Source of the DNA: Limonium bicolor
Taxonomy: Eukaryota; Streptophyta; Magnoliopsida; Caryophyllales; Plumbaginaceae
Assembly: GCA_023374045.1 (NCBI GenBank)
Contig: CM041777.1
Coordinates: 486,305,594 to 486,369,593 of the forward strand
DNA: 64,000 nucleotides
Reading direction: 5' to 3'
In this document: piece after piece, positions 44,993 through 56,036 of the stretch
How positions within the stretch are numbered: the stretch's first letter is position 1
Layout of the letters: each line of letters begins with the position of its first letter
Notes under the pieces: model-generated
The model's database searches: none
Seen by the model: the letters and a program-made list of their open reading frames with translations, nothing else
What the model was told of the DNA's origin: nothing
Made by a program: the position numbers and the translations under genes

Positions 44993-47900
44993 ATAGTTAC
45001 GCTCTGAAGACAAGAATTACCGAACTTAGGAGAATACAGAGGTTGAGTTTGAGTTATGGGTTAAGGGTTGAGTGATAGAGTGAGAGGTGCGTTAGTTAGG
45101 ACTTCCCGGTATTTATCGGATATCCATAGTACCTAGACCCGCCCTCCACATCCCTAACCCTAAATATGTGGAACAAACGCCAGAGAGAAGAAAGCCTTCT
45201 CTTACTCGGGAAAAACCCGATCTGGCAGTTAGTTAACAGTAAGCAATACGAGAAACATCTTGTTGAACAATAGTTTATGAGAACTTGAACGTTTTAATTG
45301 GAGCGCAAAAGTGAAACAGGCGCAGCCAACGGAATTCTACCAATAAGAGAACGGTAATTACCGGCAACATGGGTCGACATGCTACGCAGTCGAAGTAACC
45401 CGCTATACAAATAATAAGAAAAGCACTACGAGTGCAATGGAGAGGAAAAAGATAAGCGACGTGAGTACAAGACAGTGGTCCAAGAGAACATAGAAGTGGG
45501 ACAATACAAGCATGAGAATTAAGACTACCGAATAGTCCAGTTAGAAACGGGAACTCCAAAACCCATACAATGAGAAAGGTTACAAAACCTGGCCGACATA
45601 GAGCAGGCGACAATAAAGATGCGTACAACTGTATACCGGAATAGGACTACGATGTAGTGCCTAAAAGAGAATCATTACTTAGTAACCACGACAAAATGTG
45701 TGGAAACGGGAGCGAGAGTCAAGACATGAGTAAATAACAAGGGGTTCCCTCGGAAAGGGGAGCGCCCTGATGAGTGACGGTACTGTCAATCGAACAGGAA
45801 ACTGCCGGATGGCTAGTTATCCAAAATAAGAGAACATCCAAGGAGTCCTGAGGACTAGCAATTAGATGGAGATTAGGTGGAAATACCACTATAGACGCAC
45901 ACAGTACCGGAAGCTCATCTTGCATGGCGCACTTGCCATAGCAAGTGCTACCACGGTTAAGCTACATGGAAAGCCATCATGGCGAGATAACAGAACGCTA
46001 CAGTTGTAGTACACACTAATATACCAGATTGTAAATCTATAAGAACGGGAGAATGAGACCTTGGAAGGGCCTGACGGCCTGACCATGATGAGATGAGTGG
46101 ATACACCAGTCAGCAGGGAGCTGAACTTGGACATAATACTAAATGATATAAATATTAGCAACGGTACAACCTACTACAACAACAACCGACAGTGCGGTAA
46201 GAACATCAATCCCAAACCCCGAGAGGAAAACATAAGAGATCGCTCAGTAATGCGAGCAAAACACTACGTAAGTGATAACGTACAAGGAATGCATTACGGA
46301 ATACAATGGAGACCGTCGACATAAAAACTTTCAACAAGAATGGGATAAAACTCCCAGATTGATCACTAAGAATACCAGTAATAAGCATTCTTCAATGAAA
46401 ATGTTGGAAAACCCAGAAAACAAGGATAGAAGAAATGAACGTAAGCTATAACCTACTAAGGATTAAAGACGTACTACCTTGGAAAAGGAAAGCTCAGAGG
46501 ACTACCCCCACAGAGCAGGCATAGTCGAGCCGAACAAACTGATGAATGATAGTTAATACTGTTTATCTAAATCATTAACACCCAAGTATGATTGATCATC
46601 AACGGGTGGCGTAGTCAACGGAAGTTGAACGAGGCGTGGAGATGGAAGTATAAGATGACAGAATGATATCCAACTTGGACACCGTAAGGCAAACGCCTAA
46701 TACGAACTTGTCCGTAATTATTTTAAAAAAGAAAAAAACGCACAAGTCTATGAAGATGACATAATTGTCACAGACACTAAGTAAACTCAGATCACCTGAA
46801 TAAACTTCCATAGCGGGAAGCAGGATGCAGCAACTTACCATGATACCCAGTACTACATTTAAAATGTAAGCTAATGTTGGATAGTGTTCAAAGAACCAGA
46901 GACTTATGAGGATAACCTACAGATGAGTAAGAATACAAGGAGAGAACCGAGCGCCGGCTCTCACCCAATGACATTAAGCACTAAGAACCTACGAGCCAAA
47001 GATGTTAACTAGATTAGAGCCCGAGGCGCGGTAATTTGTGAGAGACCTTATTTAAGCCATGAAGGAACTACAATTTGTAGATGTGAACGTTTACCAAACC
47101 CGTAAGTTAATTGTGGAAAATACAGCCAGGAAAGGGCACCAATGAGAACAATGAGATAGTACATTGGCAGGGGTGGAGAACGAACCATGCCTTTTAGGGT
47201 GGGGATACCTCTCCTTGTTGTGAGGCCATGAGTGGGAATAAACCCCTCAAAAAGGGCTGTCACTTATTAGAGATGTAATACACTTTCGTTAGAGAATGAA
47301 AATTGTAAACCTTGAGATTACCTTAGAACATACCAGATACACTTGAGTAATAAGGGAGGCTGCAGAGACAGACCTCGTATCCAACACCCAGGATTTAAGA
47401 ATCAATAATCGTCAGAGATAAACATGGTGAGTGCACAGAATGGCACGTCAAGTGACCAACGCTCAGAAGAGCTTGTGAGTAAACGAATGACTTCTTCAGT
47501 AACCGGTTAAATTACATGGTAAATAACATCATAAAGGATGAAAGAATGTGAGAGAAATTAGCCTACTTATGAACCTGAGATTGAAGTAGAACACCTTCGT
47601 ATTAAGAGATAACCATTTTACAGCACGGTATGACAACCGCCAAACACCGAAATTAGAGAACTGCCAGTGTGGTTACACCAAGAAGGGATTGAATATAAGA
47701 TAAGATGTTAGAGTAAATGAGTAAGTAGTTGCGCCATCAATGGGCAACATGGTAAAGGCCAACTACCACGGTAGTAGTGGTCGTGAGTACAATATTTATA
47801 TAAGGGGATTAAGTCATGGTGCACGGTAAGCGACCGTTATGTATGAGCCGTCAAATATTGACACTGAGGTAATTAGATTTATGAGTTAAGACCAATATAA

Positions 47901-50171
47901 GTAAGGAAATAAGATTGTAGACGAACTGTGCATTGATGCCAGTAGTCTGGACCTGGTTAGGTAAGATTTCACAGGAAGCACACTACCCATTCCTTAAGGA
48001 ACTGGAAGTGCATTCCTAGTAGAACAAATATGAGAAAGAAGATAAGAGGCTCTATGGAAAGAGACCTCAGTCACTAAGAGACCGAATCAGTATGGGATAC
48101 AGAAAGAACTAGAGCATACAATACCCAAGAACATAGTAAATGGATTTTCCTTGATTAAGTTCAAGAAGAATAATAAGTGTTATTATGGAACGATGAAAGA
48201 GGAGATCGACAACAGAATACTTCATAGTTGGCAATGGTTAAACGTGTGACGGACACTACGAGTTTACTAAAACGAGATGTGGGATGACTGCACCCCACGG
48301 GGGCTTGTAGGCCTGACAGGCTCATGTATGAGTTAGTCGGGTAAGTAGTAATGTACCGGCAAGGTACCCCATGTATGTAAACGAGTGGTGTAAGGAACAC
48401 GGAAGTAGTTGACTCCGTACCACGGACAACGACGCAAGATCAGACAAGAGCAGCTACTACCACAAACAGTCGAAGAGAAGAATTCAGTTGAACCAACAAC
48501 ACAAATGAATCAGAGAACAAATAATTAAGGACTATGAAGTGCGAAGAGCACGGATTGTTAAGTACAGACATTGGACATGTCTTAAGATGTAAGAGATTAA
48601 ACTGTAAAGCGCAATAAGCACTAAACAGTAGTTTCAGATTAAGAATCATCCTCAGACCAAAGGTCAGATGGAAAGAACGATTTAGACACTTGAGAAAACA
48701 CTAAGAATACAAACATTAGATCTCCAGGGAGACTGGATAGACGAGCTACAACTCATCAAGGCCGTGTATATATAAAGATAACACGTGTCCAGTGAAAGAC
48801 CTTTAGTACACAGATATAAGCATGCAAGAGAAGAATATACAATACTATAAAAGGATAAGAAAGGCAAACAGAGCCTAAGATTATCAGAGTCGTGCAGCGG
48901 AAGCTAGCAGATCAGTACCTTTGAGGTTAGATCAAACTAAGTTAAGAAATGGTATAAGTACCGTAAGAATCCTCGATATAGAGACTAAGCCATTACCATA
49001 GTTATGACCCTCTGATCGAATTATAAGTGAGATAGATGACATGGAAGCTATAATGCTTGGTGAGAATTAGACATCTTGAACTTATGTTCAAGGACGATAT
49101 AATGTTGATTACATGGGCGTAATCCGTTTTAAGGGGGGTAGAGCGAAAACCGCTTAGCGTATGTTTACGTACTGAGTACATAAACTACGGTGTGCATAGC
49201 ACAAAATAATTTGAGAATTTGTTTTAAATTTGTTCTACATAAACATCTTGAGATTAATCATGGTTATTGCGCACAGAAGATGTGAATACCATACGTATTA
49301 AGTACCTATCTTGTTAACTCCAGTGTGAGTACAAGTAAAGAGAATTAAGGAAGAGGATTAAGGAGACTTGAGGAATATGGAATATATGAGATATGAGTCG
49401 ATATGGGAGTATGTGGAGATAAGAATAAGATAACACTATGAGATATTATTTGATATGAGTATGAGTTAGAAAATAGTAATGCTATGAGGTGCAAGATGGT
49501 GAGAGTTGGTATGAGACTGTTATAGAACTTAGTAGGAATTTAAGTCCTGAGGCAAGTATTAAGAGATGAATTGGGAATGTTTGATGGACTGAGTCCACAC
49601 CTTGGAGATGTATTGATTATGATTAGAAGACTAAAAAGATAGAAAATTGGAAATGAGTGAATTATTTGATGTTTGAAAATGACGTGGGAGGTGGAACTTG
49701 ATTTTCTAGGGATCAAGGGAAACCGAACACAAATTGGGGTGGAAGGATAGTTCAACATTGATGCTGATCACATCAGGGTTGGATGATTCCTGAAACTCCC
49801 TACTAGTGGTCACAATTAAATCACACTATGGATAGAGGCTTTAGGATAAAACGAAATTGGAGTTGATTGTATTTTCAAATAGAGGGAATTATTCCTCACT
49901 TGACCTCGTAAAAAGGATTTCCTTTTTACTGAGTCTCGCCCATGAAGTCGAGGACGCATGAGCCTTTGTCTTCGGACCGGTGACATGGGGAGAGTAGAGT
50001 TGTTTTGTATTCTGGCCCATGGTGGCGTGGACGAATGTGCCTTTGTCTACGGACCGGTGACATGGGAGAATACGATGAAAATTATGTGATTGTTTTAATC
50101 ATCAAAAAGGAACAAAAGGGAAATTTGAGTGTTATACATGCTTAAGCATGTTGTGTGATATATGAGTATAA
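44993..50171 (+). other. Element E interior, main part, non-coding
   Basis: There are no ORFs above 117 codons and no gag-pol motif that I can find. It is homologous to the D interior. Many short dyads are seen by eye, for example CGGTAATTACCG near 45350, GACTA-N5-TAGTC near 45523, AGTCC-N3-GGACT near 45846, CACTTGCCATAGCAAGTG at about 45928, CTACA-N2-TGTAG near 46000, AGATT-N3-AATCT near 46027, GGCC-N4-GGCC at 46068-46079, TGGGA-N6-TCCCA near 46342, TGACA-N4-TGTCA near 46758 and TACATT-N3-AATGTA near 46854. Confidence 0.6.
49107..49138 (+). other. Internal polypurine-like tract with adjoining dyad
   Basis: GATTAC-N6-GTAATC (49107-49124) is followed by TTTTAAGGGGGGTAGAG, nearly the same as the terminal polypurine tract at 57759-57775. 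The counterpart in D is at about 30664-30697. It lies about 1.1 kb before the 3' LTR when C is removed. Confidence 0.7.
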
Positions 50172-51115
50172 GAATATGCAGACGTTATAATCTGAGTGGT
50201 TTAAGTGGTGTAATTAAAATTAAAGAAAAGAAATTAAAACCCAAAATAAACGTCGGGCTGCAAACAAATCCCGGTCGCAGTAGTATAGTGAAAATGTAAG
50301 CGACCGGATATCGAACCACGGGACTAATGTACATATTATAGTACCTAAGCGTGTCACAGGAGGGGGGATTAATTGACTTGTTTTTATAAATAAAAGGAAG
50401 GATAAAATAAACTAAATTAACAGATAAACTAAACGGGACTCTGGTTCAGACTAATATTATCTGCTCTTTCATGCTATTCCTACTGGTTTAATTATAATTG
50501 TCTGGCAAAATTCCTTTAATTATCTTAAGGACTAAGTCATAGCCTCATAAGAACTCGTTTACCAGAAATGCTCGGTCTAATCAAGGTTCGAGCACTCTTA
50601 TGTAAACTGACATTAAATTCGAGGAAATATAATTGCATCTGAAAATACTAACTCATTAAATCATAATAGAGCTTTCTCCAAATTTACGGCTTAATCAACC
50701 TATCTATTTATCACCTGGTCTGATCAAAATAGACTTAGCAAGCAATTTAATAAACTCATGACATTTATTAAAAAGGCGAGAGATGAGCTTTAAGCGTAAC
50801 AAACTTCATTAAATTAAAACCAGTAAAAACATTGCATAATTAATACAGAACATAATAATTATTCCCAAAGCATACGAAAACTAGCCTAACATATTAAATA
50901 GATAGACAGAGACAAGAGTAATAGAAATCATCCGTAATCACTCCGGCTGACTCTGCTATTTGTATACGTAGGCTAGAGGTGGATTTAGTGGAATGTAAAA
51001 TAAATAAAATGGAGAAGGCGGAAGGAGAGAAATGAGATGGTGTGTGAATTGGAACTCCAGAGGAACCACGGAAGGAGCCTCCGGAAGGACACCGAGTAAG
51101 GAGGAATGAAGCTCG

Positions 51116-51124
51116 TATTTATAG
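51116..51124 (-). promoter_or_regulatory. TATA box of element C, left LTR
   Basis: The minus strand reads CTATAAATA. The same box is in the right (5') LTR near 56977-56985, which would drive the element. The dyad array lies 210-420 bp upstream of it. Confidence 0.7.
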
Positions 51125-51335
51125 AAGAAGAAGAACAGAGCAGCAGCTCATTAGCTCACTGATTGAGCTCGATGATTGCAGCTCCCCATTGATTGCAGCT
51201 CATTGATTGCGCAGGGGACAGGGCTGCAATGCGTGCGTGATTTCTGGTAGGCGCCGACTGCTTAAACGATAAGGCAGTTGGAGAGCGAGTCGGCGAAGAA
51301 GATAACCGGTTGATTTCCTACATATTTACACGTGT

Positions 51336-51538
51336 CCGCCACTTATCTAGCGGTCTCCTCTATCTCAACCGTCCAATATGGGGCGGTTTCCTCTGTCTTG
51401 TCCGCTTCGCGGTTGCATTGGAGTTGTCCGCCTCTTAAGTGGCGGTCTTCTCTGTCTCAACCGCCTCGCGGTCTTCTGTCTCTTGTCCGCCTTGTTATGT
51501 GGCGGTTGTATGAGAGTGGTCCGCCCCTTAATGGGCGG
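51336..51538. repeat. CCG-N12-CGG / CCG-N5-CGG dyads, C left LTR
   Basis: CCG-N12-CGG units lie at 51336-51353, 51369-51386, 51428-51445 and 51521-51538, mostly as CCGCC-N8-GGCGG. CCG-N5-CGG units lie at 51402-51412 and 51461-51471, and one N13 unit at 51487-51505. Each is preceded by TGT, AAC or GGT and followed by T. The right LTR (57197-57399) has the same set; its only difference inside a unit is in a spacer (CCGTCC against CCGCCC). Confidence 0.92.
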
Positions 51539-51770
51539 TTGCATGCAATTCATGCGTGCATGTTGTTCTTCCTCACGTGACCATCTTTAATCCCTTATAA
51601 ACATATGTATGTTTTAGGTATTTTTCCTACAATTTAACACATAAAATACATCAGTAAATATAACAACATATTTATAGGAAAAACCCTAGATAAGTGAGAA
51701 ACATTACTAAAAATGCTGCAATTAATAAGGTGATTAAACCTTAAAAAGTCTATATGTTTTGCACTTATCA

Positions 51771-53203
51771 AACTTCCTCACACTTGACTTTTGCTTGTCC
51801 TCAAGCAAATAAGGAATATAATTATCTCTAAGCCTGAATAATAAAACAAGATTAAATAAGTGTAGAAGGGAATTTAGACAAAGTGACAATTGAAAGAATA
51901 ATTCTGCTCTTAGAAGTAGGTTTTTATAAACAGTGAAGAAGAAAAATTTAATAAAAGCACAGAAAAACTAACTGCAGAAAACAAGTTAGATTAACCTGGG
52001 ATTTCCAACCAATTTCATTCACTAACCCGGGATGACAAGGGGTGTGAAGTAATGCCTTATTCCGCAATACCTTTCAACACCACGTACTCATGTTCATAAA
52101 TTGCAATTTATATTTACATTTTTTTTGAATGTGCAAATTGTATATACAAAGCACATATTATATATATATATATTTTTTGAATTGCATTATTTTTCTGTAC
52201 CCCAGACTTTTCTCTCTATCCTTGTAGCGGTGTTGGGTCTTCTATCCCAGATCACGAGACCTTAGGTAGATAGGTGTTAAAGCACCCCAAAGAACTTAAT
52301 AACCGGATAGACGAGGCCTGTTTTGGTTAGAAAAATTCATAAACAGCGGAGTACCTTGTCTTTATCCTTTTCTTTCCTTGACTTTCCACATATTTCCATA
52401 ATCCCAAGCTAAACTAAATTGGTTTTTACAATTAGCAGATCTATCATTTTTGAGTGAAAATAGAGTATTTTGAAGGAAAATAATTTTATACAAACTCCTT
52501 TAAATAAAACTACCTTTCAGTTGTCACTTGACATAATTTCAGACACTTCTACAATTATTTTATCTCATTTTTATCAAATTTTTTTAATTTTAGGCAGTTT
52601 AGAGTAGCAAAAAGTGAGTGTGGCATTATCGAACTACTGTCATAATCTCAGGGAAAGGTCTCTCCTTCCTCACACTTAAGAGGAGCAATGTCCTCATTGT
52701 TCAGAATTAAAATCAAGAAAATGACCTTTCAAAATATGACATAATCATAAAGGATTAAATGCAAGTAGGTTGAACATTAATATAAATGAAGAAGTGAAAC
52801 TCCCCTTGTATCGTAGATTGAGGAAGGTAACCTTCCTCACACTTAGAGCTTTGGCAGGGGTGAGACGTTCCTCACACTTGAGTTTGCGCAAGTGCTCAAC
52901 CCAAGATATTGAAATTCCAAAGCAACTGAGGTTGCTTTCCAAAGGTGAGTTCAGCTATATATTCAACATAGAATTGATTCTGAAAAGAAAATCATATATA
53001 GCCAGCAGAACTCCAAATGAACCAAAAGAAAATCATTAAAAAAAACATAAATAAAAATTCATAAAATAAAAACATAAAGTACCACACTGTTACCTTCCTG
53101 AATATATCAAATGTTAGCACAAGGTTTAAACAGTAATAGTCTACAAAAAGTCAGAGAAATATAAAATGAAATTAAAATAACAAGAAAATAAAATAAAATA
53201 AAA
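51771..53203 (-). other. Element C 3' untranslated region with repeated polypurine-like motifs
   Basis: No gene. The motif TTCCTCACACTT (minus strand AAGTGTGAGGAA) occurs at 51774-51785, next to the 3' LTR where it acts as polypurine tract, and again at 52667-52678, 52833-52844 and 52868-52879. Short ORFs across these repeats on either strand are artefacts. Confidence 0.7.
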
Positions 53204-54421
53204 TCACTGTGGTGGTGGTGGAGGCTGTGCAGGTCCCTGGCCTGACTGAGCGAGGAGACGCTCTAGGAGCTGAGCGGTCTGCGCATTCTGCTGCGCTGTC
53301 TGTGCATGCATCTCATCACTCCGGTCCAAGCGCTGTATCACCCTCTGCTCAAAGCTCTCAAACCTCTGATGGAAGGTCTGGAACTGAGCCTGTAGATCTG
53401 TCGAGTAAGGTACAGGAGCAGGGGTCTGCATCATATCAGTAGTCGGCCTATAAGGCTCCTCTCCCTGTGCGGACGGTGGGTCAGGATCGGCTGAGTGTGT
53501 AGCTCCAGTAGAGGTCCCCGCTGCTGTGGAAGATGCAGTGGAAGACCGAGCAGCGGCACTCCTAACCCAAGTACCGTCATCTGAGCGCATAAAGCCCCAG
53601 CTCCGCACAGTCAGCAGTGACACTGGGCGCTTCGCTGAACGAAGATCTAAAGTCTCCCTGAACTCTGCTGAGAATGGGACAGAACCGATAATGTGGAGAC
53701 TGAGGAAGAAGGGAAAAATGGGAGTGATCTTCTTCTTCTTCGTCCTCATGTAGGAGACCACCTTATAGAGCTGGCCGAACATGACGTGGCTGAAAGAGAT
53801 GCGCTGAGCGGGTGGAAATGGACCTAGGAAGTAGTCCAGTAAGGCACAATCCTCATCAGTAGCATCATGCGCCCCAGATGGGCGAATCTGATGACTGAGG
53901 ATCTCCAGGAGAAGCCTCTGAGTCAGCGTGGGGAAGCTAGCGAACGGGAGGACATCCTTCTCCTCCTCCCCTCTACGTCGGGTCCTCCGACCTACAGCCT
54001 GAAGCCACCTGGACTTCGACCTCTGCAAGTACTCCTCTGTGAATCCTCGGATATCACCAGGACCATCCGGGATGTGCAGGAGAGAAGTGAAAGTCGAGGG
54101 TGTGATCTCCACGGGGTGATGGCGTATATAAGAAGTAATGCTCATATCGCCTGCCCGGGCATTAGCATAAAACTCTCGAGCTAAGTCCGGAGCAAAGACT
54201 CCCTGCCCTAACCTTAGGACCTCTGAAAGTCCTAGCCTGGCAAATAGAGTATCCACCCCTGCAGCCTCTAGCACCGCAGGCTCAAATTTCCTCTCTATAA
54301 CAAAGTCCTTGCCCTGATCGAACCAGGCACGAGCCTCTACTGAGACAAAACCATCGTCCTGAAGACGAGGTGCAGAAGAAGATGATGCTCCAGAGCAGTC
54401 GCCACCACGAATACGAGGCAT
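53204..54421 (-). CDS. Element C ORF, putative plant transposon protein (405 aa)
   Basis: The only long intact reading frame in the window. It starts at an ATG (MPRIRGGD...) about 1.6 kb after the PBS and is in sense orientation for element C. The N-terminal 20 residues are serine-rich. Roughly residues 40-290 resemble, from memory, the domain called putative plant transposon protein (Transposase_32 type) of Athila-like elements, with APDLAREFYANAR, ITPSTFTSLLHIPDG and MFGQLYKVVSYMRTKKKK as typical stretches. A lysine run follows at about residues 223-230. Residues of about 340-390 look like a coiled coil (FQTFHQRFESFEQRVIQRL) with a glutamine-rich end and a final proline run. No catalytic motif is visible and the function is unknown. 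The ORF is much richer in GC than its flanks. It is not a gag: no zinc knuckle is seen. Confidence 0.8.
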   Translation of the reverse strand: MPRIRGGDCSGASSSSAPRLQDDGFVSVEARAWFDQGKDFVIERKFEPAVLEAAGVDTLFARLGLSEVLRLGQGVFAPDLAREFYANARAGDMSITSYIRHHPVEITPSTFTSLLHIPDGPGDIRGFTEEYLQRSKSRWLQAVGRRTRRRGEEEKDVLPFASFPTLTQRLLLEILSHQIRPSGAHDATDEDCALLDYFLGPFPPAQRISFSHVMFGQLYKVVSYMRTKKKKITPIFPFFLSLHIIGSVPFSAEFRETLDLRSAKRPVSLLTVRSWGFMRSDDGTWVRSAAARSSTASSTAAGTSTGATHSADPDPPSAQGEEPYRPTTDMMQTPAPVPYSTDLQAQFQTFHQRFESFEQRVIQRLDRSDEMHAQTAQQNAQTAQLLERLLAQSGQGPAQPPPPPQ

Positions 54422-56015
54422 ACTAATATATTATTTAAAATTAAAAGCAAACAACATTAACAGCATAACAATAAAATATTAAATATCAAACAAAGTAATA
54501 ACAACATGAGAATCAATAGAAATCAACAGCATAAAAATTAATAAACAAAAACAGCATAAAAATAAAATAGAGAATAACAACAAAAACGTTAATAAAGAAA
54601 CATAGAAATTAATATCAAATAGAACATTAATATAAACAACTCCGTAAATTAAAAATAATAGGAAACAAGTTGAACAAAGAATGAAACATAAACAGAATAA
54701 TTATATAAATTCTGTCGAAATTTTGACAGAGTCTCCCCTAAAATTCTTCGTTTCTCCACAAAAAATTCAGTCAGATTTCAAGGTTTTTAGTACCGTCACC
54801 AATCAAATCTATAATCAACATCCTATAATCATAATCTATACTCGTTTAATAATCAAGGCTAAATAAAACTGAAAAATGCTAGTTTCAACAATCGATTTTC
54901 GTAACTATCATCCTTCAATTTTCGAATTCAACAAAAACATCCAAACTAAGTGTAATAAGTGAAGATTTAACCTTGTGTATGTAGATTATGACAAATATAG
55001 GACAAATTCGAGACAAATTAGCAATTAGAGTTCGAAATTTTCGAATTTTAGGAATTAGGGATTCGAAACTTCAGTCCTTAATTTCTCCTAATGTAGTTCA
55101 TCATTTACAGATTTGAAGCTATAGAAACGTAGAGAATTGAAAAACGAAGATTTCGGTACTAACCTTGCAAGATTTGATGAAGAATTGAACGAGTTGTGTT
55201 GATTTGAGGAGGAGGGCGATTCGCGCAAGGGCTGTGTTCTTCGCTTCTGTTTGTCGTTCGATTTCGAGAGTGGGAATTGGGGAAGAACAGAGTGAAGTGA
55301 AACGCGGCGCTTCAGCCCCCTTTTTTTTCTTTACCGAGTCGCGTCCGCGAGGCGGTCTCTTGTGTGGCGTCCGCACGATATCTGGCGGACAAGAGTGAAG
55401 CGTCCGCGAGTTAAGTGGCGGACAGAGGGGCGGTTTCTTCAGTGGTGTCCGCATGGAACCGGGGCGGTTGTCCACGCGGACAGCCCCCTGTGGTTTTTTT
55501 TTTTTTGATTTTAATGTACCATTAACGAATAAGAAATAAACACAGTAAACATTAGTCCACATAAATTAAAAATTAGTAGTTAGTTTACATAAATTATAAG
55601 TTAGTAATTAGATAACGAAATTAAATGTTAGTAGTTAGAGACAATGGAAGGAAATTACAGAAAATTAAATGACAGAAATTATAAGTTAGTAGTTAGTATA
55701 CACAGGAAATTAAATGTTAAGGACAATGGAAATTAAATGTTAGAGACAATGGAAATTAAATGTTAGTATACACAAAATTAAAATGTTAGAAGTTAGATGT
55801 CCGGAGTTAGATGGCCAAAGTCACGTGTCCAATTGTCCAAATGTCCAATTAATATTAACAGATTATTAGATAATTAATATTAACAAAATATAGTAGATAA
55901 TTAATATTAACAATAACGAAAATAATATAGAAATATTATTAACATATTTAAGGGAACAAAATATTTATAATTAACAGGTGAATAATCCGGGGCTTAGGAA
56001 CTAGAATAAATCTAG
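54422..56015 (-). other. Element C leader
   Basis: AT-rich untranslated sequence between PBS and ORF, without supported genes. It contains the second C dyad cluster at 55345-55467 and short direct repeats of ATTAAATGTTAG type at about 55620-55800. Confidence 0.7.
55345..55467. repeat. CCG-N12-CGG dyads, C leader
   Basis: CCG-N5-CGG at 55345-55355, CCG-N12-CGG at 55371-55388 and 55404-55421, and an N13 variant at 55449-55467. They use the same half-sites and spacings as the LTR array but different flanks (GCGT before, AC after), so they are not a simple copy of it. Confidence 0.9.
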
Positions 56016-56033
56016 TCCCCGGCAACGGCGCCA
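56016..56033 (-). other. Element C primer-binding site (tRNA-Asp type)
   Basis: TGGCGCCGTTGCCGGGGA on the minus strand, three bases from the 5' LTR. The same as in element B. Confidence 0.93.
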
Positions 56034-56036
56034 TTT

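Larger units (their letters stand above)
50177..51770 (-). repeat. Element C 3' LTR
   Basis: 1594-bp LTR, on the minus strand starting TGATAAGTGC and ending TCTGCA. It has a TATA box at 51116-51124 and dyads at 51336-51538. Confidence 0.95.

Noticed and set aside
45007..50171. Hidden gag-pol in the E interior
   Set aside because: I looked for protease, RT and integrase motifs in the sense frames and saw none; a profile search could still find very decayed remains.
53209..54184. Plus-strand ORFs of 75-105 codons over the element C gene
   Set aside because: Shadows of the 405-codon minus-strand frame.
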